From Gallionella sp. (lineage in GTDB: Bacteria > Pseudomonadota > Gammaproteobacteria > Burkholderiales > Gallionellaceae), in the NCBI GenBank assembly GCA_017880865.1, contig JADGRL010000007.1, positions 1 through 64,000 of the forward strand: a stretch of 64,000 nt of DNA, written 5' to 3'. Shown here in pieces: positions 40,854 to 52,255 of this stretch. Both the position numbers and the translations under genes were made by a program. Each line of letters opens with the position of its first letter. The first letter of the stretch is position 1. The notes beneath the pieces are model-generated. The model ran no database searches and had not been told where the DNA came from. It was given only the letters and a program-made list of their open reading frames with translations.

Positions 40854-42494
40854 CTAACTGGCTATCATACTCAAAGCCACCGCTTCGGCAACCCTGATCC
40901 CGTCCACGGCGGCGGAAAGAATCCCGCCCGCATAACCCGCACCCTCGCCGGTCGGATACAGGCCACGGGTGTTGATGCTCTGCAGATCATTGTCGTTACG
41001 CTTGATGCGTATCGGCGAGGAGGTGCGTGTCTCCACACCGGTCAGCACCGCATCGGCGAGATCAAATCCCTTGATCTGTTTGGCGAACGCGGGCAACGCT
41101 TCGCGTATCGCGGCAATCGCAAATTCCGGCAACGCGGTGGAGAGATCGGTCAGATGCACGCCGGGTGTGTAGGACGGTTGTACTTCGCCAAATGTGGTCG
41201 AAGGTCTGCCCGCCAGAAAATCGCCGACCAGTTGCCCCGGTGCCTGATAATTGCTGCCGCCCAGCTCATAGGCGCGCGATTCCCAGCGGCGCTGGAATTC
41301 GACACCGGCCAGCGGGCTCTGTGTATCGGTATCATTGGCGGGATAATCCTCGGGCGTGATGCCTACGACAATTCCTGCGTTGGCATTGCGCTCGTTACGC
41401 GAATACTGGCTCATGCCGTTGGTGACCACTCGCCCCGGCTCCGACGCCGCCGCGACCACTGTGCCGCCTGGGCACATGCAAAAGCTGTACACCGAGCGCC
41501 CGTTGCTGGCGTGATGCACCAGCTTGTAATCCGCCGCGCCGAGTTGCGGGTTGCCCGCGTTCTTGCCAAAGCGGGCACTGTCGATCAGTGACTGCGGATG
41601 CTCGATGCGCAAACCGATCGAAAACGGCTTGGCCTCGATATAAATGCCGCGTTTGTGGATCATCTCGAAAGTGTCGCGCGCGCTGTGTCCGACGGCCAGC
41701 ACCAGATGGTGAGTCGCGATGTGTTCGCCGCTGGCCAGCTTCACGCCTGTGACTTGTCCGTCGGTGATAACGATGTCGTCGACGCGGCTCTCGAAACGTA
41801 TCTCGCCGCCCAGCGCCAAAATTGTCTCGCGCATTTTCTCCACCATGCCCACCAGCCTGAACGTGCCGATGTGCGGGTGGCTCTCGTACAAAATCTCTTC
41901 CGGCGCGCCCGCGTTGACGAATTCCTCCAGCACCTTGCGGCTCAAGTAGCGCGGGTCTTTGATCTGGCTGTACAGCTTGCCGTCCGAAAAAGTCCCCGCG
42001 CCACCCTCGCCGAACTGCACGTTGGATTCCGGGTTGAGCACGCCATGCCGCCACAGGCCGAAGGTGTCTTTGGTTCTTTCGCGAACGGCCTTGCCGCGCT
42101 CCAGAATCAGTGGACGAAAACCCATTTGAGCAAGCAACAAGCCAGCGAACAAACCCGCAGGCCCCATGCCGATCACAACGGGCCGCTTCGAATTCAATTT
42201 CATCGAAATAAAATCCGAAGAGGCGTGGGTCACAAAGTGGTAACTGGTGTCGGGGGCAAGTTTTATATGCGGGTCATTGCTGAAGCGAGCCAGAATCGCC
42301 GCCTCATCGCGCAGCGTCACATCCAGCGTGTAGTTGTACAGGATCGCGTGCGACTTGCGCGCATCCACGCCGCGCTTGAAGATGACGTAGCCGGTCAGTT
42401 CATCGGCGGCTAAGCCCAGCCGCTTGAGAATAGCGGCCTTGATTTCATCCTCAGCGTGGCCGAATGGCAGTTTGATTTCGGTTAAACGTAGCAT
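40854..42494 (-). CDS. FAD-dependent oxidoreductase (uncharacterised family)
   Basis: The 546-residue protein has a dinucleotide-binding motif PVVIGMGPAGLFAGLLLAQ near residues 105-123, ERGKAVRERTKD, GGAGTFSDGKLYSQIKD, GHSARDTFEMI and a C-terminal FAD site GLYPTGEGAGYAGGILSAA. It matches a widespread FAD-dependent family of unknown reaction. Start ATG 42494. Its position between trpE and trpG is unusual for this operon, and it ends next to a GTAGG-type repeat. Confidence 0.88.
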   Translation of the reverse strand: MLRLTEIKLPFGHAEDEIKAAILKRLGLAADELTGYVIFKRGVDARKSHAILYNYTLDVTLRDEAAILARFSNDPHIKLAPDTSYHFVTHASSDFISMKLNSKRPVVIGMGPAGLFAGLLLAQMGFRPLILERGKAVRERTKDTFGLWRHGVLNPESNVQFGEGGAGTFSDGKLYSQIKDPRYLSRKVLEEFVNAGAPEEILYESHPHIGTFRLVGMVEKMRETILALGGEIRFESRVDDIVITDGQVTGVKLASGEHIATHHLVLAVGHSARDTFEMIHKRGIYIEAKPFSIGLRIEHPQSLIDSARFGKNAGNPQLGAADYKLVHHASNGRSVYSFCMCPGGTVVAAASEPGRVVTNGMSQYSRNERNANAGIVVGITPEDYPANDTDTQSPLAGVEFQRRWESRAYELGGSNYQAPGQLVGDFLAGRPSTTFGEVQPSYTPGVHLTDLSTALPEFAIAAIREALPAFAKQIKGFDLADAVLTGVETRTSSPIRIKRNDNDLQSINTRGLYPTGEGAGYAGGILSAAVDGIRVAEAVALSMIAS

Positions 42495-42507
42495 AACCAG
42501 TTGAACG

Positions 42508-44010
42508 CTAGCGATGAGCTGGCGTGTCCAGCCCCGCCAGAACCATCTCAGCCGCGCGCAGCACCGCTCTTGCCTTGTTCTGCGTTTCCAGCCATTCGCT
42601 TTCGGGCACCGAGTCGGCGACGATACCCGCGCCCGCTTGCGCATACAGCATGTTGTCTTTCACCACGGCGGTGCGCAATGCTATGGCGAGGTCCATGTCG
42701 CCGTTGAAGCCGAGATAGCCGACCGCACCCGCGTAGATGCCGCGTTTGGTGGGTTCCAGCTCGTCGATGATTTCCATCGCGCGCACTTTCGCGGCCCCGC
42801 TCACGGTACCGGCGGGGAAGGTTGCGCGGAGCACGTCCATCGCGTTGTAGCCGGGTTTGAGCGTGGCCTCGACGTTGGAGACGATGTGCATCACGTGCGA
42901 GTAGCGCTCGATGATCATTTTTTCGGTGAGCTTCACGGTGCCATTTTGCGCGACCCGGCCGATGTCGTTGCGTCCGAGGTCGATCAGCATCAGGTGTTCG
43001 GCCAGTTCTTTCGGGTCGGCCAGCAACTCCTCTGCGAGTTCGGCATCCTGTTGTTGCGTCTTGCCGCGCGGGCGGGTTCCGGCGATCGGGCGCACCGTGA
43101 CCGCATCGCCCTCTAACCGCACCAGAATCTCCGGCGATGCGCCGACCACGTGATGATCGCCCATGTCGTAATAGAACATGTACGGCGACGGGTTGACGCT
43201 GCGCAGCGCACGATACAGCGACAGCGGCGAGGCGGGGAACGGTTGCGTCATGCGCTGCGACAGCACCACCTGCATGATGTCGCCGTCGAAAATGTATTGC
43301 TTGGCTTTGACCACGGCATTTTTGAAAGCGGCTTCGCCAAATTCGGATTTCGCTTCGCCGCCATGCATAGGCGGGGCGTGCGGGATGTTAACCGGCAGGT
43401 GCAGCATGCCGATCAGTTCGCGCAACCGTTCGCACGCCAAGGAATAAGCGTCATCATGCGCGGGGTTGGCATACACGATGAACGTGAGTTTGCCGGTGAG
43501 GTTGTCCACCACCGCCAGTTGCTCGGTGAGCATCAGTAAAATATCGGGGGTTCCGATTGGATCGGGTTTGTGCACGTGGGCCAGACGCGGTTCGATGTAA
43601 CGTATCGTTTCATAGCCGAAGTAGCCTGCCAGTCCGCCGCAGAAACGCGGCAAATTTTCGAGCTGCGCGACCTTGAAACGCGTCTGGTATTCGCGGATGA
43701 AATCAAGCGGATTGTCGACCTCGCGCGTGGTCTCGGAATGCGTGTCTTCAGTCTCTTGGTGTGTCAGCGTGACCTGCTTGCCGCGCACCGTGATGCGCGT
43801 ATCGGCGGGCAGACCGATAATGGAATAGCGCCCGAAGCGTTCGCCGCCCTGTACCGATTCGAGTAGGTAGGAAAACGGTTTGTTGGCGAGCTTGAGGTAC
43901 AGCGACAGCGGCGTGTCCAGATCGGCAAAGGTTTCGCATGCCAAAGGGATGCGGTTATAGCCTTGTTCTGCAAGCGCGTTAAATTCAGTTTCGGTGATGG
44001 GGTGAGACAT
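42508..44010 (-). CDS. trpE: Anthranilate synthase component I
   Basis: It makes anthranilate from chorismate with TrpG. The 500-residue protein has the feedback site region LLES (about 46-49), the chorismate-binding core [32 protein letters not shown] and [25 protein letters not shown] lies before ATG 44010. A GTAGG-type repeat lies 24 bases upstream of the start. No trp leader peptide was recognised. Confidence 0.97.
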   Translation of the reverse strand: MSHPITETEFNALAEQGYNRIPLACETFADLDTPLSLYLKLANKPFSYLLESVQGGERFGRYSIIGLPADTRITVRGKQVTLTHQETEDTHSETTREVDNPLDFIREYQTRFKVAQLENLPRFCGGLAGYFGYETIRYIEPRLAHVHKPDPIGTPDILLMLTEQLAVVDNLTGKLTFIVYANPAHDDAYSLACERLRELIGMLHLPVNIPHAPPMHGGEAKSEFGEAAFKNAVVKAKQYIFDGDIMQVVLSQRMTQPFPASPLSLYRALRSVNPSPYMFYYDMGDHHVVGASPEILVRLEGDAVTVRPIAGTRPRGKTQQQDAELAEELLADPKELAEHLMLIDLGRNDIGRVAQNGTVKLTEKMIIERYSHVMHIVSNVEATLKPGYNAMDVLRATFPAGTVSGAAKVRAMEIIDELEPTKRGIYAGAVGYLGFNGDMDLAIALRTAVVKDNMLYAQAGAGIVADSVPESEWLETQNKARAVLRAAEMVLAGLDTPAHR

Positions 44011-44033
44011 GAAAAACCTCCGGTGTTTTTGTC

Positions 44034-44093
44034 GTAGGGGCGTATGGCGATACGCCCGTGGGGTGGCAAGGGCGTAATGCCTTACGCCCCTAC
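44034..44093. repeat. GTAGGGG-type BIME-like palindrome upstream of trpE
   Basis: The 60-base element begins GTAGGGGCGTATGGCG and ends TTACGCCCCTAC. It holds two hairpins: GGGCGTATGGCGATACGCCC on the left and GGGCGTAATGCCTTACGCCC on the right. It lies between gph and trpE, 24 bases before the trpE start, so it would be part of any gph-trpE transcript. Confidence 0.85.
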
Positions 44094-44151
44094 TAACACC
44101 ATCGCCAACTGGCAGATTCTTTCAGATACAGGAGGTTGTTCAGTTTCATAA

Positions 44152-44838
44152 TCAGGCGTGTTTGATGAGCGGCAGGGCGGCGGACAGATTTTCAATCACG
44201 GCATCGAGAAACAAGCTGTCGACCGGTTCGCCGTGATTGTAGCCGTAAGGCACGCAGAACACCGGGCAACCTGCGGCGCGTGCGGCGACGGTGTCATTAA
44301 GCGAATCGCCGATCAGCAACAATTTCTCAATCGGCACGCCGAAAAATTTTGCGGCGTGTAGCAGCGGCATCGGATGCGGTTTCTTCTCCGGTAGCGTGTC
44401 GCCGGACAGCACGATCTCAAAATATTTCGCCAGACCGACACCCTTCAGCAACGGCTCGGTGTAGCGCGCTACCTTGTTGGTGATACAGCCCAGGCGATAA
44501 CCCGCAGCCTTCATCGCGTCCAAGCCTTCAATCACACCATCAAAAACTTTGCTGTTCAGCAATAACTCGGTGTAATGCTTTTCGAAAATCGGCAACGCAT
44601 GATCGTAGAGCGCGGCATCGGGTGTGGCGTGCATGTCACCGGTCAGCGCGCGCTTCACCAGCCAGCTGATGCCGTTGCCGATATAGCTGGCCAGCAGCTC
44701 CTGCGCTACCGGTGCGTAATTCATTTCCCGCAGCATGCGGTTGGCCGCTTCGGAAAGCTCCGGTGCGGTGTGCAGCAGCGTGCCATCGAGATCGATGACG
44801 ATCGCAGAAATGCTAAGCGGGAAATGAACGGGTTGCAT
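44152..44838 (-). CDS. gph: Phosphoglycolate phosphatase
   Basis: It dephosphorylates 2-phosphoglycolate, made by Rubisco oxygenation or DNA repair. The 228-residue HAD protein has the nucleophile motif VIDLDGTLLHTAPEL (about 13-27), CITNKVARY and LLIGDSLNDTVAARAAG. It follows rpe by 22 bases and precedes trpE, the standard betaproteobacterial order. Confidence 0.93.
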   Translation of the reverse strand: MQPVHFPLSISAIVIDLDGTLLHTAPELSEAANRMLREMNYAPVAQELLASYIGNGISWLVKRALTGDMHATPDAALYDHALPIFEKHYTELLLNSKVFDGVIEGLDAMKAAGYRLGCITNKVARYTEPLLKGVGLAKYFEIVLSGDTLPEKKPHPMPLLHAAKFFGVPIEKLLLIGDSLNDTVAARAAGCPVFCVPYGYNHGEPVDSLFLDAVIENLSAALPLIKHA

Positions 44839-44860
44839 TTATGGCCTCTTTAATTTTTAT

Positions 44861-45547
44861 TTACTTTTTGACCTTGGCGAGTTCGGCGCGCAGCTCGCCG
44901 ACAACGGTGTTGTAGTGGTTCTTGTCTTTGTCGTTGCGTTTGCTGAATATTGCGGAGCCTGCCACGAAAGTATCTACGCCTGCTTCAGCCACTTCGCGAA
45001 TGTTCGCCGGACCCACGCCGCCGTCGATTTCCAGACGGATCTTCAGGCCGGATGCGTCGATCATCTTGCGTACCTGACGCGCCTTGTCCAGCACATGAGG
45101 GATGAATTTCTGTCCGCCGAAACCGGGGTTGACCGACATCAGCAGGATCATGTCCAGTTTTGGCAGTGTGTATTCAAGGATGTCCAGCGGCGTTGAAGGG
45201 TTGAACACCAGGCCGGCCTTGCAGCCATTTTCCTTGATCAGGCCGATGGTGCGGTCGATGTGCTCGGAAGCTTCAGGATGAAAAGTGATGTAAGTCGCGC
45301 CTGCCTTGGCGAAATCGGGAATGATGCGATCCACTGGCTTGACCATCAGATGCACGTCGATAGGCGCGGTCACGCCATGCTTGCGCAGCGCTTCACAAAC
45401 CAGAGGGCCGATGGTCAGGTTCGGTACATAGTGATTGTCCATCACGTCGAAGTGTACGATGTCAGCGCCAGAGGCGAGTACGTTGTCAACTTCCTCGCCC
45501 AGCCTGGCGAAATTGGCGGAAAGAATGCTCGGGGCGATTTGATACAT
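44861..45547 (-). CDS. rpe: Ribulose-phosphate 3-epimerase
   Basis: It interconverts ribulose 5-phosphate and xylulose 5-phosphate. The 228-residue TIM-barrel protein has [52 protein letters not shown] and EIDGGV. It is the first gene of the rpe-gph-trp cluster. Confidence 0.97.
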   Translation of the reverse strand: MYQIAPSILSANFARLGEEVDNVLASGADIVHFDVMDNHYVPNLTIGPLVCEALRKHGVTAPIDVHLMVKPVDRIIPDFAKAGATYITFHPEASEHIDRTIGLIKENGCKAGLVFNPSTPLDILEYTLPKLDMILLMSVNPGFGGQKFIPHVLDKARQVRKMIDASGLKIRLEIDGGVGPANIREVAEAGVDTFVAGSAIFSKRNDKDKNHYNTVVGELRAELAKVKK

Positions 45548-45784
45548 GATGTGTCCTTAAACGTAAGTTGGAAAGCAAAGCACATATTCTAACCGAATAC
45601 TTTACGGGGTGGCTGAGACATCGATCTGATGCAGGAGGCACTGAAAAAATCAAAGTTCCGTGATCAGGCCGATAAGGTTAACATGCGGGTGAATCGCAAT
45701 CGAATACGGGGTCAGGGTGCAATGCTGTAAGGTTGGGCGCTGACGATACGAGCCATGCGTGCCAGAATACACTTCGGTGGATAA

Positions 45785-47610
<1,826 letters not shown>

Positions 47611-47618
<8 letters not shown>

Positions 47619-47961
47619 AACGCCGAAAACAAAAGAAAGCGAGGCCGCCTTCATCCGGCAGGTCGGCGCGAAGGAGGTGCGAAAGCTCCGTGCGCAGAGC
47701 AAAGTCACGCAGACCGTCTGGTCCGGCTTGGGTATGATGGGTCTGGTCGGCTGGTCGGTGGCGGTGCCTACATTGCTGGGTGCGGCGCTCGGTATTTGGC
47801 TGGATAAGCGCTATCCGGGAATTCATTCCTGGACGCTGACGCTGCTGATCATCGGTCTGGTCATCGGCTGTTTGAATGCGTGGCATTGGGTGGCGAAAGA
47901 AGACCGGGAAATGCGCGAGGAACTGGAGACGCCGAAGAAAGGGAGACATAAAGATGAGTGA
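47611..47961 (+). CDS. atpQ: N-ATPase subunit AtpQ (AtpZ/AtpI-like)
   Basis: It is a small membrane protein with two hydrophobic helices (GMMGLVGWSVAVPTLLGAALG and WTLTLLIIGLVIGCLNAW); 116 residues from a GTG start. It fits the AtpQ position and helix pattern in N-ATPase operons, thought to aid assembly or ion loading. It overlaps both neighbours by 8 bases. Confidence 0.85.
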
Positions 47962-48250
47962 GATTGTGCAGATGACGCTGGCGTTGCTCGCGGGCATGGT
48001 GCTCGGAGCGATGTTTTTCGGCGGCCTGTGGTGGGCGGTGCAAAAAGGCCTTGCCTCTACAAGACCGGCGCTGTGGTTTCTTGGTAGCCTGCTGCTGCGA
48101 ACCGGCATGGTGCTGGCCGGATTTTATTTTGTCTCGGGCGGAGACTGGAAGCGGTTGTTGGCGTGCCTGTGCGGCTTCGTTGCCGCGCGCCTGATCATAA
48201 CCCGGCTGACAGCGATGCCGATGAGCAAGGAGATAAGTCATGCACCTTAG
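47954..48250 (+). CDS. atpR: N-ATPase subunit AtpR
   Basis: It is specific to N-type operons. The 98-residue membrane protein has three hydrophobic stretches with internal arginines (LLLRTGMVLAGFYF and FVAARLIITRL), in line with the proposed contact to c-subunit glutamates. ATG 47954 lies in the atpQ overlap; an earlier in-frame ATG would give a basic 26-residue extension and is rejected. It overlaps atpB by 11 bases. Confidence 0.88.
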   Translation: MSEIVQMTLALLAGMVLGAMFFGGLWWAVQKGLASTRPALWFLGSLLLRTGMVLAGFYFVSGGDWKRLLACLCGFVAARLIITRLTAMPMSKEISHAP

Positions 48251-48920
48251 TTCAGACGAGCTGATCCTGTGGCAACATGGATTTTTCAAACTCAACGCGA
48301 CGATAGTCACGACCTGGGCGCTGATGCTGGTGCTGGTCGTCGGAGCCCGCCTCATCACGCGCAAGCTCGCAAGCGACGTGCATATCTCGCGCTGGCAAAG
48401 CCTGCTCGAAATCATCGTGGTTACTATCCGCAAACAGATCGAAGAGGTCGGCCTGAGTCATTCGGAAAAATACCTGGGCTTCCTGGGCACGTTGTTTCTG
48501 TTCATCGCGCTGTCCAACCTGTGCACGATTTTCCCCGGCTTCGAGCCGCCGACCGGATCGCTCTCGACCACGGCGGCGCTCGCGCTGTGTGTGTTCGTTG
48601 CGGTGCCAATGTTCGGCATTGCGGAAAGTGGCCTGAGCGCATATCTTCGCTCCTACACAAAGCCGACCTTCATCATGCTGCCGTTCAACATCATCAGCGA
48701 ACTGTCACGCACGCTGGCGCTGGCCATCCGCCTGTTCGGCAACATGATGAGCGGCACGATGATACTGGGTATATTGCTGACCATCACGCCGTTCATTTTT
48801 CCGATCGTGATGAGCATGCTCGGCCTGTTGACCGGCATGGTGCAAGCCTACATATTTACGATACTTGCCACGGTCTACATCGCGGCAGCCACCCGAGCCC
48901 GGCAGGAAGCCGAAGATTGA
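48240..48920 (+). CDS. atpB: N-ATPase subunit a
   Basis: It forms the stator ion channel. The 226-residue membrane protein has the essential Arg in ELSRTLALAIRLFGNMMSG (RLFGN) and the C-terminal GMVQAYIFTILATVYIAAA. Length fits N-type a subunits. It precedes atpE by 30 bases. Confidence 0.95.
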   Translation: MHLSSDELILWQHGFFKLNATIVTTWALMLVLVVGARLITRKLASDVHISRWQSLLEIIVVTIRKQIEEVGLSHSEKYLGFLGTLFLFIALSNLCTIFPGFEPPTGSLSTTAALALCVFVAVPMFGIAESGLSAYLRSYTKPTFIMLPFNIISELSRTLALAIRLFGNMMSGTMILGILLTITPFIFPIVMSMLGLLTGMVQAYIFTILATVYIAAATRARQEAED

Positions 48921-48950
48921 ACAATCACTTTTAATACGAAAGGATGCATC

Positions 48951-49229
48951 ATGGATAGCATGACACTCATCGCAATGGCTTCGATCATCACCGCCGGGCT
49001 CACAATCGCGATCGGCGGAATCGGCCCCGCGCTCGGCGAAGGACGCGCGGTCTCGACGGCGTTGAGTTCGCTGGCCCAGCAACCCGATGCCGCCGTCACG
49101 ATCACGCGCACTTTGTTTGTCGGGCTGGCGATGATCGAGTCCATTGCGATCTACTGTTTCGTGGTCGCGATGATCCTGATTTTCGCCAACCCGTTCTGGA
49201 ATCATGTTATCGCTCAAGTAGCAAAATAA
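48951..49229 (+). CDS. atpE: N-ATPase subunit c
   Basis: It is the ring-forming ion-binding subunit. The 92-residue hairpin has GPALGEGRA with E30 in helix 1 and MIESIAIY with E63, S64 and Y68 in helix 2. E30 stands where the Na+-binding Ile/Propionigenium-type c subunits have Gln, and the E-S-x-x-x-Y ligands are kept, so Na+ transport is likely; H+ cannot be excluded from sequence. AAAGGA precedes the ATG. Confidence 0.94.
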   Translation: MDSMTLIAMASIITAGLTIAIGGIGPALGEGRAVSTALSSLAQQPDAAVTITRTLFVGLAMIESIAIYCFVVAMILIFANPFWNHVIAQVAK

Positions 49230-49231
49230 TT

Positions 49232-50032
49232 ATGCTGATCGATTGGTTCACTGTTGTCGCGCAAGCCATCAACTTCCTGATCCTGGTATGGTTGCTGAAG
49301 CGCTTTTTGTACCAACCCATACTCAACGCCCTCGATGCGCGCGAGCAACGCATCGCCGCTGAACTCGCCGACGCCGATGCGAAAAAGGCCGAAGCCCAAA
49401 CGGAGCGCGAGGAGTTCAAGCGCAAGAACGATGAGTTCGACGGGCAGCGCACTGAGCTGTTCAATCAAGTGACGATCGATGCAGCAACTGAGCGCCAGAG
49501 GCTTTTTGATGCAGCGCGAAAAGATGCGGACAGCTTGCGCACCAAACAGCAGGACACGTTGCGCAGCGAGTACCAGAATTTGAATGAAGAGATCGCGCGC
49601 AGAACGCGTGCCGAGGTGTTTGCGATTGCGCGCCAGGCTCTGACGGATCTTGCCGGGTCGAGTCTGGAAGAACGCATGGTTGAGGTGTTTGTGCAGCGCC
49701 TGCATGAGCTGGATGTTGAGGAAAAGAAAAAGTGGGCGCTTGAATCCTCGTCCGCCACTGTTCTCGTGCGCAGCGCATTCGACCTTTCAACCGCGCAGCG
49801 CACCACAATTGAAGGCGCGGTCAAAGCAATGTTGACTGCGGAGACTCAAGTCAAATTCGAGATGGTGGCCGATCTGGTCAGCGGCATCGAACTCCTCATG
49901 CAGGGAAAAAAAATCGCATGGAGCATATCGGACTATCTGGTATCGCTGGAAAAGGGTGCCGGCGAACTGCTCAAAGAGAAAGCCAAACCCGAGGCTAAAA
50001 CCGAACCCAAACCTGAAACAAAAAGCCGATGA
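49232..50032 (+). CDS. atpF: N-ATPase subunit b with delta-like C-terminus
   Basis: The 266-residue protein is far longer than a usual b subunit (about 156). It has one membrane helix ([19 protein letters not shown]), a long coiled stalk (50-140) and then a segment [19 protein letters not shown]...[17 protein letters not shown]...[10 protein letters not shown] resembling the delta-subunit C-domain. No atpH exists in the operon, so one protein may serve both roles, as in other N-type operons. It ends in a [13 protein letters not shown] tail. The atpA start overlaps as ATGA. Confidence 0.92.
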   Translation: MLIDWFTVVAQAINFLILVWLLKRFLYQPILNALDAREQRIAAELADADAKKAEAQTEREEFKRKNDEFDGQRTELFNQVTIDAATERQRLFDAARKDADSLRTKQQDTLRSEYQNLNEEIARRTRAEVFAIARQALTDLAGSSLEERMVEVFVQRLHELDVEEKKKWALESSSATVLVRSAFDLSTAQRTTIEGAVKAMLTAETQVKFEMVADLVSGIELLMQGKKIAWSISDYLVSLEKGAGELLKEKAKPEAKTEPKPETKSR

Positions 50033-51564
50033 TCACGGCCCCTGAAAACTTGCAGAGTGTTTTCGATCAAACCTTTGCGGGCATCAGTCAGGCGCGGGAA
50101 GCTTACACGCCGCAACTCATCCCGCGCGAGGTGGGCACGCTCACCAGCCTCTCCACCGGTATCGCCAGAGTATCGGGCTTGCCCGGCGTGTGCTTCGAGG
50201 AAGTGGTGAAGTTTCCCGGCGATTTGTACGGCATCGCATTCAACGTCGATCAGGATGAAGTCGGTGTCGTGCTGCTCGGCGATTACTGGCAGTTGCATGC
50301 AGGCGATGAAGTCGAGCGCCGGGGGCATGTGATGGACGTGCCGGTGGGCGACGGTCTGATCGGGCGCGTCGTCAATCCACTGGGTCGGCCACTCGATGGT
50401 CATGGGCCGGTGATATCCGATAAGCGTTTGCCGATAGAGCGTCCCTCTCCGCCCATCATGGATCGCGCGCCCGTCACCGTGCCTTTGCAGACCGGCATCA
50501 AAGTCATCGATGCGCTCGTGCCGATCGGGCGCGGTCAGCGCGAGTTGATCCTGGGTGACCGGCAGACAGGCAAGACCACAATCGCCATCGACACGATCCT
50601 CAACCAGCGCGGCCAGAATGTGCTGTGCGTTTATTGCGCGATCGGTCAGCGAGCATCTGCAGTGGCCAAAGCGGTTGCAGACCTGCGCGAAAATGGCGCG
50701 ATGGAGTACACCGTCGTCGTCGTGACCGAGGGCAACGATCCGCCCGGCCTTTCCTATATCGCACCTTACGCCGCGACCAGCATCGCTGAGCATTTCATGG
50801 AAGCGGGCCGCGATGTCCTGATCGTATATGACGATCTCACGCATCACGCGCGCGCCTACCGCGAACTGTCGCTGCTGCTGCGCCGCCCGCCCGGTCGTGA
50901 AGCCTATCCCGGCGACATCTTCTACATCCATTCGCGGCTGCTGGAACGCGCCACGCATTTGCGCGCTGAGCTTGGCGGCGGCTCGCTCACCGCGCTGCCC
51001 ATCATCGAGACCGAGGCGCAGAACATCGCCGCCTACATTCCAACCAACCTGATTTCCATCACCGACGGACAAATCTATCTTGCGCCGAAGCTGTTTGAAC
51101 TGGGCATCTTGCCCGCCGTCGATGTTGGCAAATCCGTGTCGCGCGTCGGTGGCAAGGCGCAGTTGGCGGCCTATCGCGCGGTGGCTGGCGATCTAAAACT
51201 CGCCTATGCGCAGTTCGAGGAACTGGAAACCTTCGCCCGCTTCGGCACGAGGCTAGACGAGAACACCCGCAAGATCATCGAACACGGGCTGCGCATCCGC
51301 ACCTGTCTCAAACAGCCGGAATTTACACCCGTGACCGTGCCCGGACAAATCACCGTATTGCTGGCGTTGACGGCAAAGCTTTTCGACAGCGTGCCGCTCG
51401 ATAAAATGCGCGATGCCGAACTCGCGTTGCGCAAAACGGCGGCAGAGCTGCCGGCAGAGCTCATCGGGCGATTCAGCTCAGCCGATAAATTGAGCGACAG
51501 TGATCGTGAGGTGATCTTGCAAATTGCGCGCGAGACGCTTGCGCCGTTTCAGCAGGCGACATGA
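50029..51564 (+). CDS. atpA: N-ATPase subunit alpha
   Basis: It is the non-catalytic nucleotide-binding subunit. The 511-residue protein has the P-loop [16 protein letters not shown] (K182), [15 protein letters not shown] and RSVNPSIL-like region [17 protein letters not shown]. In N-type operons atpG normally follows directly; here 691 bases with a brnTA module come between. Confidence 0.97.
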   Translation: MITAPENLQSVFDQTFAGISQAREAYTPQLIPREVGTLTSLSTGIARVSGLPGVCFEEVVKFPGDLYGIAFNVDQDEVGVVLLGDYWQLHAGDEVERRGHVMDVPVGDGLIGRVVNPLGRPLDGHGPVISDKRLPIERPSPPIMDRAPVTVPLQTGIKVIDALVPIGRGQRELILGDRQTGKTTIAIDTILNQRGQNVLCVYCAIGQRASAVAKAVADLRENGAMEYTVVVVTEGNDPPGLSYIAPYAATSIAEHFMEAGRDVLIVYDDLTHHARAYRELSLLLRRPPGREAYPGDIFYIHSRLLERATHLRAELGGGSLTALPIIETEAQNIAAYIPTNLISITDGQIYLAPKLFELGILPAVDVGKSVSRVGGKAQLAAYRAVAGDLKLAYAQFEELETFARFGTRLDENTRKIIEHGLRIRTCLKQPEFTPVTVPGQITVLLALTAKLFDSVPLDKMRDAELALRKTAAELPAELIGRFSSADKLSDSDREVILQIARETLAPFQQAT

Positions 51565-51644
51565 GCGTGAGTGATTCGCATGGGATTAATAGCAGCCCAC
51601 GCCAATGATTTTGTGTATTAACTTATTTGTAGTAACATAACGCC

Positions 51645-51935
51645 ATGCATATCAGCTTTGAATGGGATGAGGATAAGGCGCGAGCCAACCTGAAAAAGCA
51701 TCACGTCAGCTTCGAGGTCGCCGCTCGCGTCTTTTTAGATCCGCTGGCGCTCGCATATCAGGATTGCATCGAGAATGGGGAACATCGCTGGCAGACGTTT
51801 GGCATGGTAGAGGGTTGCCTGTTGTTACTGGTGGCACACACGGTGCGTCATGACGAGGATGGCGAAGTAATCCGCATCATTTCAGCTAGACGTGCGGACA
51901 AGAAGGAGAAAAAACATTATGAAAAAAACTGTTAA
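51645..51935 (+). CDS. brnT: BrnT-family toxin inside the N-ATPase operon
   Basis: The 96-residue protein has the full DUF497 pattern: FEWDEDKARANLKKHHVSF (residues 5-23), RWQTFGMVEGCLLLLVAHTV and VIRIISARRADKKEKKHYE. All parts are present, so the toxin looks intact, unlike the copies at 7 kb. It lies 80 bases after atpA, on the same strand. A weak promoter-like pair (TTGTGT/TAACAT at 51611-51638) sits just upstream. It overlaps the antitoxin gene by 17 bases. Confidence 0.92.
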   Translation: MHISFEWDEDKARANLKKHHVSFEVAARVFLDPLALAYQDCIENGEHRWQTFGMVEGCLLLLVAHTVRHDEDGEVIRIISARRADKKEKKHYEKNC

Positions 51936-52227
51936 ACACACACTCGATACAACCCAGCCTTTGCCATTGACCAAAAAGCAAAAGGCCGAAATCAAGGCGT
52001 TATTTGAATTGCCGGATAGCCAAATAGATTACAGCGATATTCCAGCGCTGTCAGGCGAGTTTTGGAAGAACGCGGTGAACAATCCGTTTTATAAACCCAC
52101 CAAGACATCCACCACTGTCCGGGTGGATTCGGACGTGTTGGTCTGGTTAAAGTCGCAAGGGAAAGGCTACCAGACGCGGATGAACGCGATTTTGCGCGCT
52201 GCCATGTTGCATGAAATAAAGCATTAG
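51919..52227 (+). CDS. brnA: BrnA antitoxin inside the N-ATPase operon
   Basis: The 102-residue protein has the BrnA layout: an N-terminal toxin-binding part (LTKKQKAEIKALFELPDSQIDYSDIP) and a C-terminal ribbon-helix-helix (TSTTVRVDSDVLVWLKSQGKGYQTRMNAILRAAML). ATG 51919 lies 10 bases after AAGGAG. It stops 28 bases before atpG, so atpG is probably expressed from a transcript shared with the toxin-antitoxin pair. Confidence 0.9.
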   Translation: MKKTVKHTLDTTQPLPLTKKQKAEIKALFELPDSQIDYSDIPALSGEFWKNAVNNPFYKPTKTSTTVRVDSDVLVWLKSQGKGYQTRMNAILRAAMLHEIKH

Positions 52228-52255
52228 ACTGAACAAGTCTCATAATTTTCGCCCG

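Noticed and set aside
49933-51072. A 379-codon open frame antisense to atpA
   Set aside because: The composition is rich in His/Arg/Asp runs typical of antisense frames, and atpA on the other strand is certain.
51611-51638. Promoter of the brnTA pair within the atp operon
   Set aside because: TTGTGT/TAACAT has a 16-base spacer but ends only 6 bases before the ATG, so it would give a leaderless message. It is noted under the brnT entry but not claimed as a feature.
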